Below are positions 9,215-22,373 of a stretch of 64,000 bases of DNA, piece by piece. The DNA lies in the NCBI GenBank assembly GCA_965247065.1, contig CBDFGN010000006.1, positions 2,046,001 through 2,110,000 of the forward strand, read 5' to 3'. The notes beneath the pieces were generated by a model that was not told the origin of the DNA, ran no database searches, and saw only the letters and a program-made list of their open reading frames with translations. This DNA comes from CBDFGN01 sp965247065. GTDB taxonomy: Bacteria; Bacteroidota; Bacteroidia; Cytophagales; Cyclobacteriaceae. The position numbers were made by a program, and so were the translations under genes. Position 1 is the first letter of the stretch; every line of letters starts with the position of its first letter.

Positions 9215-10341
9215 TTAGTAACTTGAAATTAAATCTGATTCAAGCTGATGGATCTTTGTAAAATAACTCGAATGAGTAAGGCCAGCTACGAAGTCCGTTC
9301 CTTTCCGAGAGATCTCTTTGTAGTGGCTGGGATTATCTTTAAAGACATGGATCTTAGCAAGCAAGTCGTCTTCGGACCCAGGTTCGAAAGTACAAACTTT
9401 ACGGTTGAACGGGACCGATTCCACCAAAGCAGGTAGGCTGGATACCAGTGCCGGTACGCCCATGGCCATTGCTTCATACTGGCAATTTCCGGCTGCTTCT
9501 CGCAGAGATGGCATCACCAGCAGATCGATGGATGAATAGAAGATATCCATTTTATCGCAGTATCCTGTGTAGGTGACGTTGTCGAGCTGAAATCGGCTCA
9601 AAGCCGATATCAACTCCTGTCGCAGCGGGCCGTCGCCAACTATGAGAAAGTGAATGTCTGGTTGACTCTTCAGGTTCCGCGCGATGTCCAGTATAACCCG
9701 AACTCCTTTGTCTGGGGTCAATCGACCAGCAAATCCGATGATGAATTTTCGAGGTGTCAAGGGTACCATTAATCTCTCCTCGGCAACTCTGCGAATCCTT
9801 TCCCGTTTTTCCGAAGAGAATGTACTTAAATCCACGAAATTCCGGATCACAGATATTTTGTCAGGATGGATCTTGAATTGGCTTATCATTTCGGTCTTCA
9901 CTGCATTGGAAATGGCAACATATCCACTCACCGCAGAATTTGAAATTTTCATAAACATCCGGTAGGCAGCCTGGTCAAATCCCCACTTACTATCCGAACC
10001 ATATATAAAACCTCTCTCGTGGTGTACCAGTATCAGATCCGGGGCAAGAAATTTTTTAAGTAAAAAACCATATACTTGGGCTCTGAAGAGATGGCAGTGC
10101 AGAAGTCGAATCTGTTTTTCTCTAATTAATCTTCCCAGGGTAAATAATGGTAAAATTGAGTACCTGCTCTTAGAGTTGTGAATTAGCACATTATCGCTTT
10201 GGACCGAATACGTTGGATATGACTTTCTAAGGACTGCCAAGTAGAGATTCGGGTTACGGTCCAGCGTCATGATTTCCTTACTCGCCTTTGCGCCCCACCT
10301 AAACCTAGATGATCAATAATATGTAAGACCCTATGGCTCAA
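9215..10341 (-). pseudogene. Family 4 glycosyltransferase, frameshifted near its N-terminus
   Basis: The frame open from 10270 to 9215 (351 codons) is a clear GT-B glycosyltransferase: LLHCHLFRAQ, HHERGFIYG, the domain-boundary motif FAGRLTPDKG, VGDGPLRQEL and a C-terminal EAMAMGVP. Its first 20-odd residues are missing. They are found one frame away just upstream, from a TTG at 10341: RVLHIIDHLGLGGAQR, the typical GT4 N-terminus. One indel between about 10270 and 10290 therefore splits the gene. The protein would act in surface polysaccharide synthesis. An internal start at 10270 would lack the first strand and glycine-rich loop, so it is probably inactive unless the indel is an error. Confidence 0.75.
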
Positions 10342-10498
10342 GGATGCAGTTGATAATTGTAGTGGCCAAATTAATAAGTAGGAGTGCAAGAAGTACAAAG
10401 TATTGGGTAGAGAGTATTAGATAAAGAGAAGGGCTAAGGGCCAAAGAGCTAGAGGAGACGAGCGATCAGTTGAACAGATAAACAATTCAACAGTTAAC

Positions 10499-10530
10499 CA
10501 AAAAAGAGCCCTGTGTTTCCACAGGGCTCT
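10499..10530 (-). terminator. Intrinsic terminator of the rRNA operon
   Basis: On the minus strand an 11-bp perfect stem, AGAGCCCTGTG with CACAGGGCTCT, encloses the tetraloop GAAA and is followed by six T. It lies just past the 5S rRNA, where an rRNA operon should end. Confidence 0.92.
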
Positions 10531-10539
10531 CTATAAAGT

Positions 10540-10649
10540 TGGCGACGACCTACTCTTCCACCGCTGAAGGCAGTACCATCGGCGCTACGGGGCTTAACTA
10601 CTCTGTTCGGAATGGGAAGAGGTGGACACCCGTGCTATAGTCACCATAA
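10540..10649 (-). rRNA. rrf: 5S ribosomal RNA
   Basis: About 110 bases recognisable as 5S rRNA on the minus strand: the 5' side reads GGTGACTATAGCACGGGTG and the 3' side pairs with it, with the conserved central CCGAACAGAG-type segment between. It stands last in the operon, between 23S rRNA and the terminator. Ends are approximate to a few bases. Confidence 0.93.
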
Positions 10650-10699
10650 GGTCTTAGATGACATGGGTAAGAGTAAAGACTGCCGACAAAAACACCTTA

Positions 10700-13625
<2,926 letters not shown>

Positions 13626-13878
13626 GTGTTCTCTCGTACAATTCTTTACTCTTCCAGCATGTCAATGAACTCGTCCGGTTACCTTCTCGGCCTCCTTCCC
13701 ATGGCTCATGGTACTTCTCGGCCGGTAACCGTAGTCTCCCCCCTCCTTTGGGATGGAGTGTTTTTATCTGATCATCTGATCATCGATCTCTGATCTTCCC
13801 CTCCTGATCCTCCCCAGTTGTTTTTGTGCCTTTGGCCAATCCCTTTCGGGTTAAGCTCCAGCCTCCCAACGGTGATGT

Positions 13879-13951
13879 GGAGGATATCGGATTCGAACCG
13901 ATGACCCCTTGCGTGCAAGGCAAGTGCTCTAGCCAGCTGAGCTAATCCCCC
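13879..13951 (-). tRNA. tRNA-Ala (anticodon TGC)
   Basis: A 73-base cloverleaf on the minus strand. The acceptor stem GGGGGAT pairs with ATCCTCC (one G-T), the D arm is GCTCAGCTGGCTAGAGC, the anticodon loop CTTGCAC holds TGC, and the T arm has TTCGAAT. No CCA is encoded. It sits in the 16S-23S spacer. Confidence 0.96.
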
Positions 13952-13988
13952 CCGATCCCTACTGCTTCACTGCTTCACTGAATCTGCG

Positions 13989-14062
13989 TGGGCCTGCGTG
14001 GACTCGAACCACGGACCTCTACATTATCAGTGTAGCGCTCTAACCACCTGAGCTACAAGCCC
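13989..14062 (-). tRNA. tRNA-Ile (anticodon GAT)
   Basis: A 74-base cloverleaf on the minus strand with acceptor GGGCTTG/CAGGCCC, D arm GCTCAGGTGGTTAGAGC, anticodon GAT in CTGATAA, and T loop TTCGAGT. It lies between 16S rRNA and tRNA-Ala, the usual order of the bacterial rRNA spacer. Confidence 0.96.
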
Positions 14063-14141
14063 TCAGTACTTGCATGAACGCAATTATAAACTGCCATTGA
14101 AAAGAATGGTAGGATAACAAACCGATGAGCCCTAAGCTCCA

Positions 14142-15662
<1,521 letters not shown>

Positions 15663-15964
15663 ATAGTAAGAATTCATCGGACCTTCAACCTCAGGGTCAA
15701 AGGTCCATATCCTATGCTTCTGGCTCCTCTAATTGACTTGTTGTCCTTAGAGCGGTTTGCTATCTTTTTACCATTCTCTCAATGAACTGGATCGCCAGGT
15801 TCGTTCTCCCGACGCTCGCTTGAGAATCCAACTCGATCCCCCCACTGTTTTGCCCCTCTTCTCCATCCACCAATAGCCATCTCTCCCCAAAAAACAGAAT
15901 GCGAAATTATAACTATTTTAGGCAGCCCCCAAACTTGAGAACAAAAATTTTAGGCAAACAAGCC
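15663..15964 (-). promoter_or_regulatory. Leader and promoter region of the rRNA operon (302 bases, no gene)
   Basis: Gene-free stretch between purA and 16S rRNA. On the minus strand a weak Bacteroidota-type promoter can be proposed: TTTG at 15933-15930, 20 bases, then TAATTTCG at 15909-15902 (consensus TAnnTTTG). It would give a leader of about 230 bases before 16S. No other feature is evident, and the promoter call is tentative. Confidence 0.3.
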
Positions 15965-17245
15965 TTATACGCCGACGTTCTCTTTCAAAATCGTTTGTGC
16001 TCGATCGGGACCAATCGAAACAATACGGATTGGGAGCTGTAATTCCGATTCCAAAAATTCCAAGTAGCGATGAACTTGAGATGGCATCCCGGATAAGGAT
16101 CGTACCCCCGAAAGATCGGTCATCCACCCTTCAAAGGATCGATAGATCGGCTCAAAGTGCTTTTCCCCAATCTCAAACGGCAAGGTATCTACATCCTTAC
16201 CATCTGCTTGATAATGAGTACAAACCTTGATTTTCTTAAACGAATTGAGAACATCCAATTTCATCATAAATAGCTGGCTGACCCCATTAATCATACAGGC
16301 ATAGTGTAGTGCCGGCAGATCCAGCCAACCGCAACGTCGAGGCCGTCCTGTAGTGGCTCCAAACTCATCGCCTTCCTTTCGAAGTTTTTCGCCATCAGAA
16401 TCCTCCAGTTCAGTCGGAAAAGGTCCGCTGCCTACCCGGGTACAGTAGGCTTTAAAAATCCCCATTACTTCTCCAAGGTTTCTTGGGGCCACTCCTAAGC
16501 CAGTGCAAGCACCTGCCGCCATTGTAGTGGAGCTAGTAACAAATGGGTAGCTCCCAAAATCAATGTCCAGCAAGGAGCCTTGCGCACCTTCAGCAAGTAT
16601 GGATCCACCCTTATCCAATATTTGGTTGACTAAAACTTCTCCATCTACCAGTCTAAATCCCCTTAGAAAATCTATTGCCTCCCAAAAAGAAGGCTCATGG
16701 TCTGACAGGTCATGTTCAAACTCCAAAAACTCAAGGATAGCTCGGTGCCGTTTGACCAGGTTCGAATAACGCTGTTGAAAACTAGGCAGTGAGATATCGC
16801 CAACTCTTAGGCCGGTCCTCGCAATTTTATCCTGATAAGTGGGACCGATTCCCCGCAAAGTGGAACCAATTTTATCTTTGCCTTTTTCTTTCTCATAAGC
16901 GGCATCCAGCAACCGATGGGAGGGCAGTATTATTTGAGTTCGCTTTGAGATATATAGGTTTTCCTTGACTCGAATCTCGTAGGGCTCCAAAGCTTTAGCT
17001 TCCTTTTTGAACTCGACTGGATCCAAGACCATTCCGTTGCCGATAATGTTTTGAGGGCCCTTGCGAAATACTCCTGAGGGGATCTGATGAAGAACGTGCT
17101 TTACCCCTTCGAATTCCAATGTATGTCCGGCATTGGGCCCACCTTGAAACCGGGCTACATAGTCGTATTGGGGCGCAAGAAAATCTACGATCTTTCCTTT
17201 ACCTTCATCACCCCACTGCAATCCGAGCAGTACATCAAGCTTCAT
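15965..17245 (-). CDS. purA: Adenylosuccinate synthetase
   Basis: Catalyses IMP + aspartate + GTP to adenylosuccinate, the first committed step to AMP. 426 residues, the normal family length. It opens with the signature GLQWGDEGKGK (residues 8-18) with the catalytic Asp, followed by GGPNAGHT, GSTLRGIGPTY, the QGSLLDID region, and GATTGRPRRCGWLDL near the C-terminal third. The start ATG shares one base with the TGA of the STAS gene upstream (TGATG), indicating translational coupling. Confidence 0.97.
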   Translation of the reverse strand: MKLDVLLGLQWGDEGKGKIVDFLAPQYDYVARFQGGPNAGHTLEFEGVKHVLHQIPSGVFRKGPQNIIGNGMVLDPVEFKKEAKALEPYEIRVKENLYISKRTQIILPSHRLLDAAYEKEKGKDKIGSTLRGIGPTYQDKIARTGLRVGDISLPSFQQRYSNLVKRHRAILEFLEFEHDLSDHEPSFWEAIDFLRGFRLVDGEVLVNQILDKGGSILAEGAQGSLLDIDFGSYPFVTSSTTMAAGACTGLGVAPRNLGEVMGIFKAYCTRVGSGPFPTELEDSDGEKLRKEGDEFGATTGRPRRCGWLDLPALHYACMINGVSQLFMMKLDVLNSFKKIKVCTHYQADGKDVDTLPFEIGEKHFEPIYRSFEGWMTDLSGVRSLSGMPSQVHRYLEFLESELQLPIRIVSIGPDRAQTILKENVGV

Positions 17246-17592
17246 CAGGCCTCGTTTTTCAATCGTTCAATGGCCTCATCTTTCTTGTCCACCACATTGA
17301 ATATAGCATTCAACTTGGTGATAATAAGCAACTTCTTGACCTGCTCGGACGGACGGATCAGGACTACCTCTCCTCCTTTGTTTCTAAATTTGGTTAGGAT
17401 GGTTATTAAAACCCCGATCCCACTACTGTTGATGTATCGGACGTTGGATATGTCAACCGCACACAGAAAGACTTCCTGGCTCAAAACATCATTGACCAGT
17501 TCGATTATTGCAGGGCCATTGTTCTCACCTATAAGGTCTCCAGAGAAAGTCAATTCCAGGATACCGTTGGTGATTTGATGGGTGTACTTCAT
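17245..17592 (-). CDS. STAS-domain protein (anti-sigma factor antagonist type)
   Basis: 115 residues, a single STAS domain. The conserved phosphorylation-site region reads YINSSGIGVLI (about residues 53-63), with Ser in the position phosphorylated in SpoIIAA-type antagonists. Such proteins switch partner kinases or phosphatases, or anti-sigma factors. No partner kinase is adjacent. It is coupled to purA by a one-base overlap and sits 124 bases downstream of the SpoT/RelA gene on the same strand, which suggests a stringent-response neighbourhood, though this is only context. Confidence 0.88.
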   Translation of the reverse strand: MKYTHQITNGILELTFSGDLIGENNGPAIIELVNDVLSQEVFLCAVDISNVRYINSSGIGVLITILTKFRNKGGEVVLIRPSEQVKKLLIITKLNAIFNVVDKKDEAIERLKNEA

Positions 17593-17716
17593 TTTAGAAA
17601 CAGTTTACCTCATTCAATTAAAATAACTGTTGGTCAAGGGAGCAAATATATAATAATAATGACAGAAGCGCGGGTACTAAAAGATGGAATCGAAGCTCAG
17701 CAGGACACTGTAGGAT

Positions 17717-19927
17717 TCAATCAAATCGAGTTACTTTTTCAACCCCTTCGACTCGCTGAAGTTTGTGCTTCACAAGGTCCAGATGTATCGTATCGTTAAC
17801 AAATAGCATAATCTTGCCCTGGAATATGCCGCCATCCGAGTCGATCGTAATGGATCGAATGTTAACCTCCAGTTGGCTGGAAATAATTTCGGTGATGTCT
17901 TTGACCATACCTACCCTGTCAGTACCCAGAATTTCTATCCCGGCAAGGAATGCTATCTGCTTTTGTGAGGTCCATTTGGCCTTAACAACACGATACCCAT
18001 AATTCGACATCAATTCCGTGGCATTAGGGCAATTGGTACGATGAATCTTGATTCCCTCGTTAACGGTGACAAAACCAAACACATCATCGCCCGGAATTGG
18101 ATTACAACATTTTGCCAGCTTGTAGTCAATAACATCCATATCCTCCCCAATAAGCAACATGTCACTATCCTTCCCTTTTGCCTTGGAAATCTCCTTTTTG
18201 AAGGAGATTTCATCCTGGATCTTTTCCTGTTTCTCATTAGTCCGGCTATTAATAAAATCCTTGAATTTCTTGATCTCAGTAGCATCAACAATTCCCCTAC
18301 CAACGTTGTAATAGAAATCCAAAGGGGTTTTCGAACTAAAGTAGGCGGTGAGTTGCTCTATCACCTCATGGGTGGGCTTGAGCTTCATACCCTTGAGCTT
18401 ACGCATAACCACCTCTTTCCCTTTGGCAGCCCCTCTTTTCTTGTCCTCTTTTAGGGCGTCTTTTATTTTGGACTTTGCTTTGGAGCTAACCACCATTCGT
18501 AGCCAGTCCCGACTGGGTCTTTGCTTTTGAGAAGTCAGAATCTCCACTTGATCCCCGTTCTTAAGGTTATGGTTAAGGGGGACCAATTTCTGATTTACCT
18601 TTGCCCCAAGACAACGCTTTCCTACTTCGGTGTGGATCTCAAAGGCGAAATCCAGGGCCGTTGCTCCCGCCGGTAACGTTTTCAATTCTCCCTTGGGAGT
18701 GAAGGCAAAGACTTCCTCCTGGAATAAATTAGACCTGAAATCGTCCAGGAATTCTATCGCCGAATGGGTGTCATCTTGTTCCAATAACTCGCGAACCTTG
18801 GCTATCCATTCTTCCAATCCCGATTCATGACTGCCGCCAGTATCCTTATATTTCCAGTGAGCAGCATATCCTTTTTCGGCAATTTCGTCCATCCGTTGAG
18901 TTCGGATTTGCACTTCAACCCATTGGCCACTCAAGCTCATTACTGTGGTGTGCAGTGATTCATAGCCATTCAGTTTGGGCGTACTGATCCAGTCACGCAG
19001 CCTATCAGGATTGGGTTGGTAGGAATCAGTGACAATGGAATACACTTGCCAGCAAGCCGCTTTTTCCTGATCCACCGGGGTATCCATTATTATTCGAATA
19101 GCAAACAGATCATAAACCTCTTCAAAAGGTATGTTTTGGGTTTTCATCTTGTTCCAGATCGAATAAATCGACTTGGGCCTCCCTTTTATGTCAAATTGGT
19201 AGCCCAATTCCAGAATTTCCTTTCTTACCTTTCGGATGAACTTGCGAATAAGCCTATCTCGCAACTCTTTGGTCGCGGCGATCTTGTCGAAGATCTCATT
19301 GTATTTCTCAACCTCGGTATATTTAAGACAAAGGTCTTCTAATTCGGTCTTAATGGCGTAAAGGCCCAATCGATGCGCCAGTGGTGCGTACAAATACTGA
19401 GTTTCGGATGCAACTCTTAATTGCTTATTTCGAGGCATGCTTTGGAGAGTACGCATGTTGTGAAGCCTGTCAGCCAGCTTAATAAGGATCACCCTGACAT
19501 CTTCGGACAAGGTGAGTAACATCTTTCTGAAATTCTCCGCCTGCTCTGAACTGCCGTAATCGAACACCCCGGAGATCTTGGTAAGGCCGTCGATAATCCG
19601 GGCCACTTTTTTACCGAACTGCTTCTCGATATCCTTCAGCTCTAGGTCAGTATCTTCGACCACGTCGTGCAACAGAGCTGCTACTATGGACGTGGTGCCA
19701 AGACCGATTTCGGCCACGGCGATTTGAGCAACGGCCAAAGGATGGAAGATATAAGGCTCTCCAGACTTGCGCCGCATATCCTTATGAGCCTGCAAGGACA
19801 TTCGAAACGCACTCTTTATAACGTTGGCGTCGTTGGCCTTGAGCACCGGCTTGGCTTTGCGCAGGAGCCTCCGGTACCGGCCAACTATTTCCTTCTTTTC
19901 TTGCTCTAAATCAATGGTGGCTATCAT
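17717..19927 (-). CDS. spoT: Bifunctional (p)ppGpp synthetase/hydrolase, RelA/SpoT family
   Basis: Makes and breaks the alarmone (p)ppGpp. 736 residues, full length. In order: HD hydrolase domain with LLHDVVEDTD (about residues 85-94) and LADRLHNMRT; synthetase domain with GRPKSIYSIWNKM and LNGYESLHT; TGS domain (VFAFTPKGELKTLPAGATALDFAF); a Cys-containing zinc-finger-like region (KCCNPIPGDD); and a C-terminal ACT domain. HDVVEDT suggests the hydrolase half is intact, so the protein is a long bifunctional Rel. It is transcribed divergently from tRNA-Leu. Confidence 0.95.
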   Translation of the reverse strand: MIATIDLEQEKKEIVGRYRRLLRKAKPVLKANDANVIKSAFRMSLQAHKDMRRKSGEPYIFHPLAVAQIAVAEIGLGTTSIVAALLHDVVEDTDLELKDIEKQFGKKVARIIDGLTKISGVFDYGSSEQAENFRKMLLTLSEDVRVILIKLADRLHNMRTLQSMPRNKQLRVASETQYLYAPLAHRLGLYAIKTELEDLCLKYTEVEKYNEIFDKIAATKELRDRLIRKFIRKVRKEILELGYQFDIKGRPKSIYSIWNKMKTQNIPFEEVYDLFAIRIIMDTPVDQEKAACWQVYSIVTDSYQPNPDRLRDWISTPKLNGYESLHTTVMSLSGQWVEVQIRTQRMDEIAEKGYAAHWKYKDTGGSHESGLEEWIAKVRELLEQDDTHSAIEFLDDFRSNLFQEEVFAFTPKGELKTLPAGATALDFAFEIHTEVGKRCLGAKVNQKLVPLNHNLKNGDQVEILTSQKQRPSRDWLRMVVSSKAKSKIKDALKEDKKRGAAKGKEVVMRKLKGMKLKPTHEVIEQLTAYFSSKTPLDFYYNVGRGIVDATEIKKFKDFINSRTNEKQEKIQDEISFKKEISKAKGKDSDMLLIGEDMDVIDYKLAKCCNPIPGDDVFGFVTVNEGIKIHRTNCPNATELMSNYGYRVVKAKWTSQKQIAFLAGIEILGTDRVGMVKDITEIISSQLEVNIRSITIDSDGGIFQGKIMLFVNDTIHLDLVKHKLQRVEGVEKVTRFD

Positions 19928-19971
19928 TCAGATTCCGGGTTTTTGCGGTTAAATAAATCAGAATTGTACAA

Positions 19972-20002
19972 TTGAAATATTCTGTATTTTATGATAGCTT
20001 TG
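19972..20002 (+). promoter_or_regulatory. Promoter of tRNA-Leu, Bacteroidota type
   Basis: TTG at 19972-19974, a 20-base spacer, then TAGCTTTG at 19995-20002, a perfect match to the TAnnTTTG minus-7 element. The tRNA begins 13 bases further on. Confidence 0.75.
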
Positions 20003-20015
20003 CACCTCCAAAAAT

Positions 20016-20097
20016 GCGGATGTGGCGAAATTGGTAGACGCACTAGACTTAGGATCTAGCGCTTAACAGCGTGGGGGTTCGAGTCCCTCCATCCGCA
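20016..20097 (+). tRNA. tRNA-Leu (anticodon TAG)
   Basis: An 82-base class II tRNA. Acceptor GCGGATG pairs with CATCCGC, the anticodon stem-loop CTAGACTTAGGATCTAG gives anticodon TAG, a long variable arm follows, and the T loop is TTCGAGT. The discriminator is A and no CCA is encoded. It has its own promoter and terminator. Confidence 0.96.
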
Positions 20098-20104
20098 CTA
20101 ATAG

Positions 20105-20148
20105 AACCCCCTAAATATAATCTCGTTGGGCCATGACGGGGGTTTTTG
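20105..20148 (+). terminator. Intrinsic terminator after tRNA-Leu
   Basis: AACCCCC (20105-20111) pairs with GGGGGTT (20138-20144), followed by T to 20147. It lies 7 bases after the tRNA end and before tig. Confidence 0.8.
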
Positions 20149-20177
20149 CTCAAAAATGTTTATAAATTCTATAAGCT

Positions 20178-21512
20178 TTGGATATAGTATTAGACCAAAA
20201 AACCCCCACTGAGGCCTCTATTAAAATTACGTTAAAGCAGGCTGATTATCAACCCAAGGTGGAAGAAAAAATTAAAGAGTATGCTCGAAAGGCTAACCTC
20301 AAGGGCTTTCGACCAGGGAAAGTACCCAAGGCAATCATTCAGAGAATGTACGGCAAATCAATTCTCGTGGACGAAATAAACCACATTCTCTCGCATTCCC
20401 TGAACGATTATATTCTGGAAAAGAAAATTCAAATACTAGGTGAGCCACTTCCCAATAAGGATCAGATAAAATCGATAGACTGGGACAATCAAATGGATTT
20501 TCTATTTGAGTATGAAATAGGGATGGCCCAGGACTTCCAAGTTAATCTAACCAAGAAGAAAAAAGTAACGTCTTACCATATCAAGGTGGATAAGAAAATG
20601 ATTGATGAGACCACCGCTAATTTGCAGAAGCAACACGGAGGCCATATACATCCTGAAACCAGCGAACTGACGGATATACTTTCAGGGCTTTTGGAGCAAC
20701 CTTCAACTGATCTGAAGAATAATACTGCGATCGAAATTGAACAACTCGACACGAAGGTCCAGAAGAGCTTTATAGGCAAGAAAATAGCCGATGTGATTCA
20801 ATTCGATGTCAGGAAAGTATTTAAGGATGATGATCTAATCTCTGTGCACACCGGTAAAAAGCCTGAAGAGGCTAAGGATGTTGGGGGAAAGTTCCAATTC
20901 AAGGTTGAAACAATTAGCCGGCCGGAGCTCGCTGAGTTGAACCAGGAGTTCTTTGATAAGATCTTTGGCCCGGGAAGTGTCAAGGACGAAGCGGAATTCC
21001 GGCAGAAAATAGAAGACAGCATTGCCAGCAACTACCGTAGAGAAACTGATACGCTTTTGGTCCGGCACATCCAGGAAAGTATGATTAAGGATGTTAAGGT
21101 GGTTATGCCCGATCGGTTCCTGAAAAAATGGTTGTTGGCAACCAATGATGGAAAAATTACTGAAGAAGATATAGAAAAAGAGTACCAAGCATATTCACGG
21201 GAGCTTAGATGGAGCTTGATCAAAAACAAGATCGCTAGCGAACACGGGATCAAGGTTGAACACGAGGAGATTATTGAAACTACTAAGGGCATGATTCGCT
21301 CCCAATTTGGACCGGCTGGAAACTCTCCCCAAATCGAAGATAGCCTGGATTCCTTCGTGGACAATTATCTCAAAGGAGAAGAAGGCAACAACTACACGAA
21401 GGTCCACAACCAGGTTCATGCAGATAAAATATTCAATCTAATTAAGGAGAAAATCACGATTTCTGACAAGAACGTGGACGTTGAGCAATTCAAGAAAATA
21501 GCTTTGAATTAG
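20178..21512 (+). CDS. tig: Trigger factor (ribosome-associated chaperone)
   Basis: Binds near the ribosome exit tunnel and folds nascent chains. 444 residues. The N-terminal ribosome-binding domain carries the signature variant GFRPGKVPKAII (about residues 41-52). The middle PPIase region is poorly conserved, as is common in Bacteroidota, and the C-terminal half is a helical substrate-binding arm. The start used is TTG (MDIVLDQKTPTEASIK); the ATG at 20156 is in another frame. It precedes clpP and clpX, the classic tig-clpP-clpX order, but a candidate RNA and terminator separate tig from clpP. Confidence 0.93.
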   Translation: MDIVLDQKTPTEASIKITLKQADYQPKVEEKIKEYARKANLKGFRPGKVPKAIIQRMYGKSILVDEINHILSHSLNDYILEKKIQILGEPLPNKDQIKSIDWDNQMDFLFEYEIGMAQDFQVNLTKKKKVTSYHIKVDKKMIDETTANLQKQHGGHIHPETSELTDILSGLLEQPSTDLKNNTAIEIEQLDTKVQKSFIGKKIADVIQFDVRKVFKDDDLISVHTGKKPEEAKDVGGKFQFKVETISRPELAELNQEFFDKIFGPGSVKDEAEFRQKIEDSIASNYRRETDTLLVRHIQESMIKDVKVVMPDRFLKKWLLATNDGKITEEDIEKEYQAYSRELRWSLIKNKIASEHGIKVEHEEIIETTKGMIRSQFGPAGNSPQIEDSLDSFVDNYLKGEEGNNYTKVHNQVHADKIFNLIKEKITISDKNVDVEQFKKIALN

Positions 21513-21513
21513 A

Positions 21514-21540
21514 TTTTTGTTTATGAGATTGTGCTATCTT
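21514..21540 (+). promoter_or_regulatory. Candidate promoter of the tig-clpP intergenic RNA
   Basis: TTTTTG at 21514-21519, a 15-base spacer and TATCTTAG from 21535 (two bases into the G run), close to TAnnTTTG. It points at a start around the GGGGGG at 21542-21547. The spacing is shorter than usual, so this is tentative. Confidence 0.35.
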
Positions 21541-21541
21541 A

Positions 21542-21668
21542 GGGGGGTGCATCATAGCTAAAATTGGTCAATTTCTTGCCAATTTTAATTTTAGAGGTTG
21601 AGGGCTTCCAACAACAATGATTTGAGTAAATTCTGCTATTCTCAACTTCCAATGCACCCTTTTTTTTT
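21542..21668 (+). ncRNA. Candidate structured RNA between tig and clpP
   Basis: About 120 bases that fold as a three-way junction by eye. The closing helix is GGGTGCAT (21545-21552) with ATGCACCC (21652-21659). Inside it are one hairpin, AAAATTGG (21560-21567) with CCAATTTT (21579-21586), and a second, GAGGTTGAG (21594-21602) with CTCAACTTC (21641-21649; one G-T). Nine T follow immediately (21660-21668), as in an intrinsic terminator. I do not recognise a known family: the conserved cores of SRP RNA and tmRNA are absent. It could be a free small RNA or a clpP leader/attenuator. Confidence 0.6.
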
Positions 21669-21691
21669 GTTTTTGTAACCATTATTTGTAT

Positions 21692-22369
21692 ATGAGATTT
21701 GGAGATGAGTTCAGGAAATTTGCAATAAAGGACCAGGGATTAAGCGGATCGAACGTGGACCAATTTACCTCCACGGTGGAAAACATGACTCGTTCTGTAA
21801 TCGAGGAAAGGCCAACGAATTTCAGGGAGATTGACGTGTTTTCTCGTTTGATGATGGACCGGATAATTTTTTTAGGACTAGCGGTAGATGACCATATCTC
21901 CAATATCGTCACTGCTCAATTACTATTTCTCGAGTCAACCGACCCCAAAAAGGATATTCTGATGTACATCAATAGCCCCGGTGGGTCAGTTTACGCGGGA
22001 TTTGGAATCTACGATACGATGCAATATGTTGGTCCCGATGTTTCGACTATTTGCACCGGATTGGCGGCTTCCTTTGGAGCGGTTTTGCTGGCTGGTGGAT
22101 CACCTTCCAAGAGGTCTGCTTTACCCCATGCCCGGATCATGATCCATCAACCATTGGGTGGTGTGCAGGGACAAGCCTCAGATATCGAAATTACTGCTAA
22201 ACAAATACTGATAATCAAAAAAGAATTGAATGATATTTTGGCGAAACACAGTGGAAAATCCGTTAAGGACATTGAGGGCCACTCGGATCGGGACTATTGG
22301 ATGAAAGCCAAAGAAGCCAAAGACTACGGACTTATCGACGAGGTATTAGAAAGAAAGCAAGTTAAATAA
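21692..22369 (+). CDS. clpP: ATP-dependent Clp protease proteolytic subunit
   Basis: Serine peptidase core of ClpXP. About 225 residues. The catalytic Ser lies in GLAASFGAVLL (about residue 125 from the longest start), the His in MIHQPLGGVQGQ, and a downstream Asp near the SDRDYWM segment; YINSPGGSVYAG is the conserved handle. The ATG at 21692 is preferred; a TTG at 21686 in frame gives two more residues. It is directly followed by clpX, 4 bases after the stop, so the protease and its unfoldase are co-expressed. Confidence 0.96.
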   Translation: MRFGDEFRKFAIKDQGLSGSNVDQFTSTVENMTRSVIEERPTNFREIDVFSRLMMDRIIFLGLAVDDHISNIVTAQLLFLESTDPKKDILMYINSPGGSVYAGFGIYDTMQYVGPDVSTICTGLAASFGAVLLAGGSPSKRSALPHARIMIHQPLGGVQGQASDIEITAKQILIIKKELNDILAKHSGKSVKDIEGHSDRDYWMKAKEAKDYGLIDEVLERKQVK

Positions 22370-22373
22370 TTCG

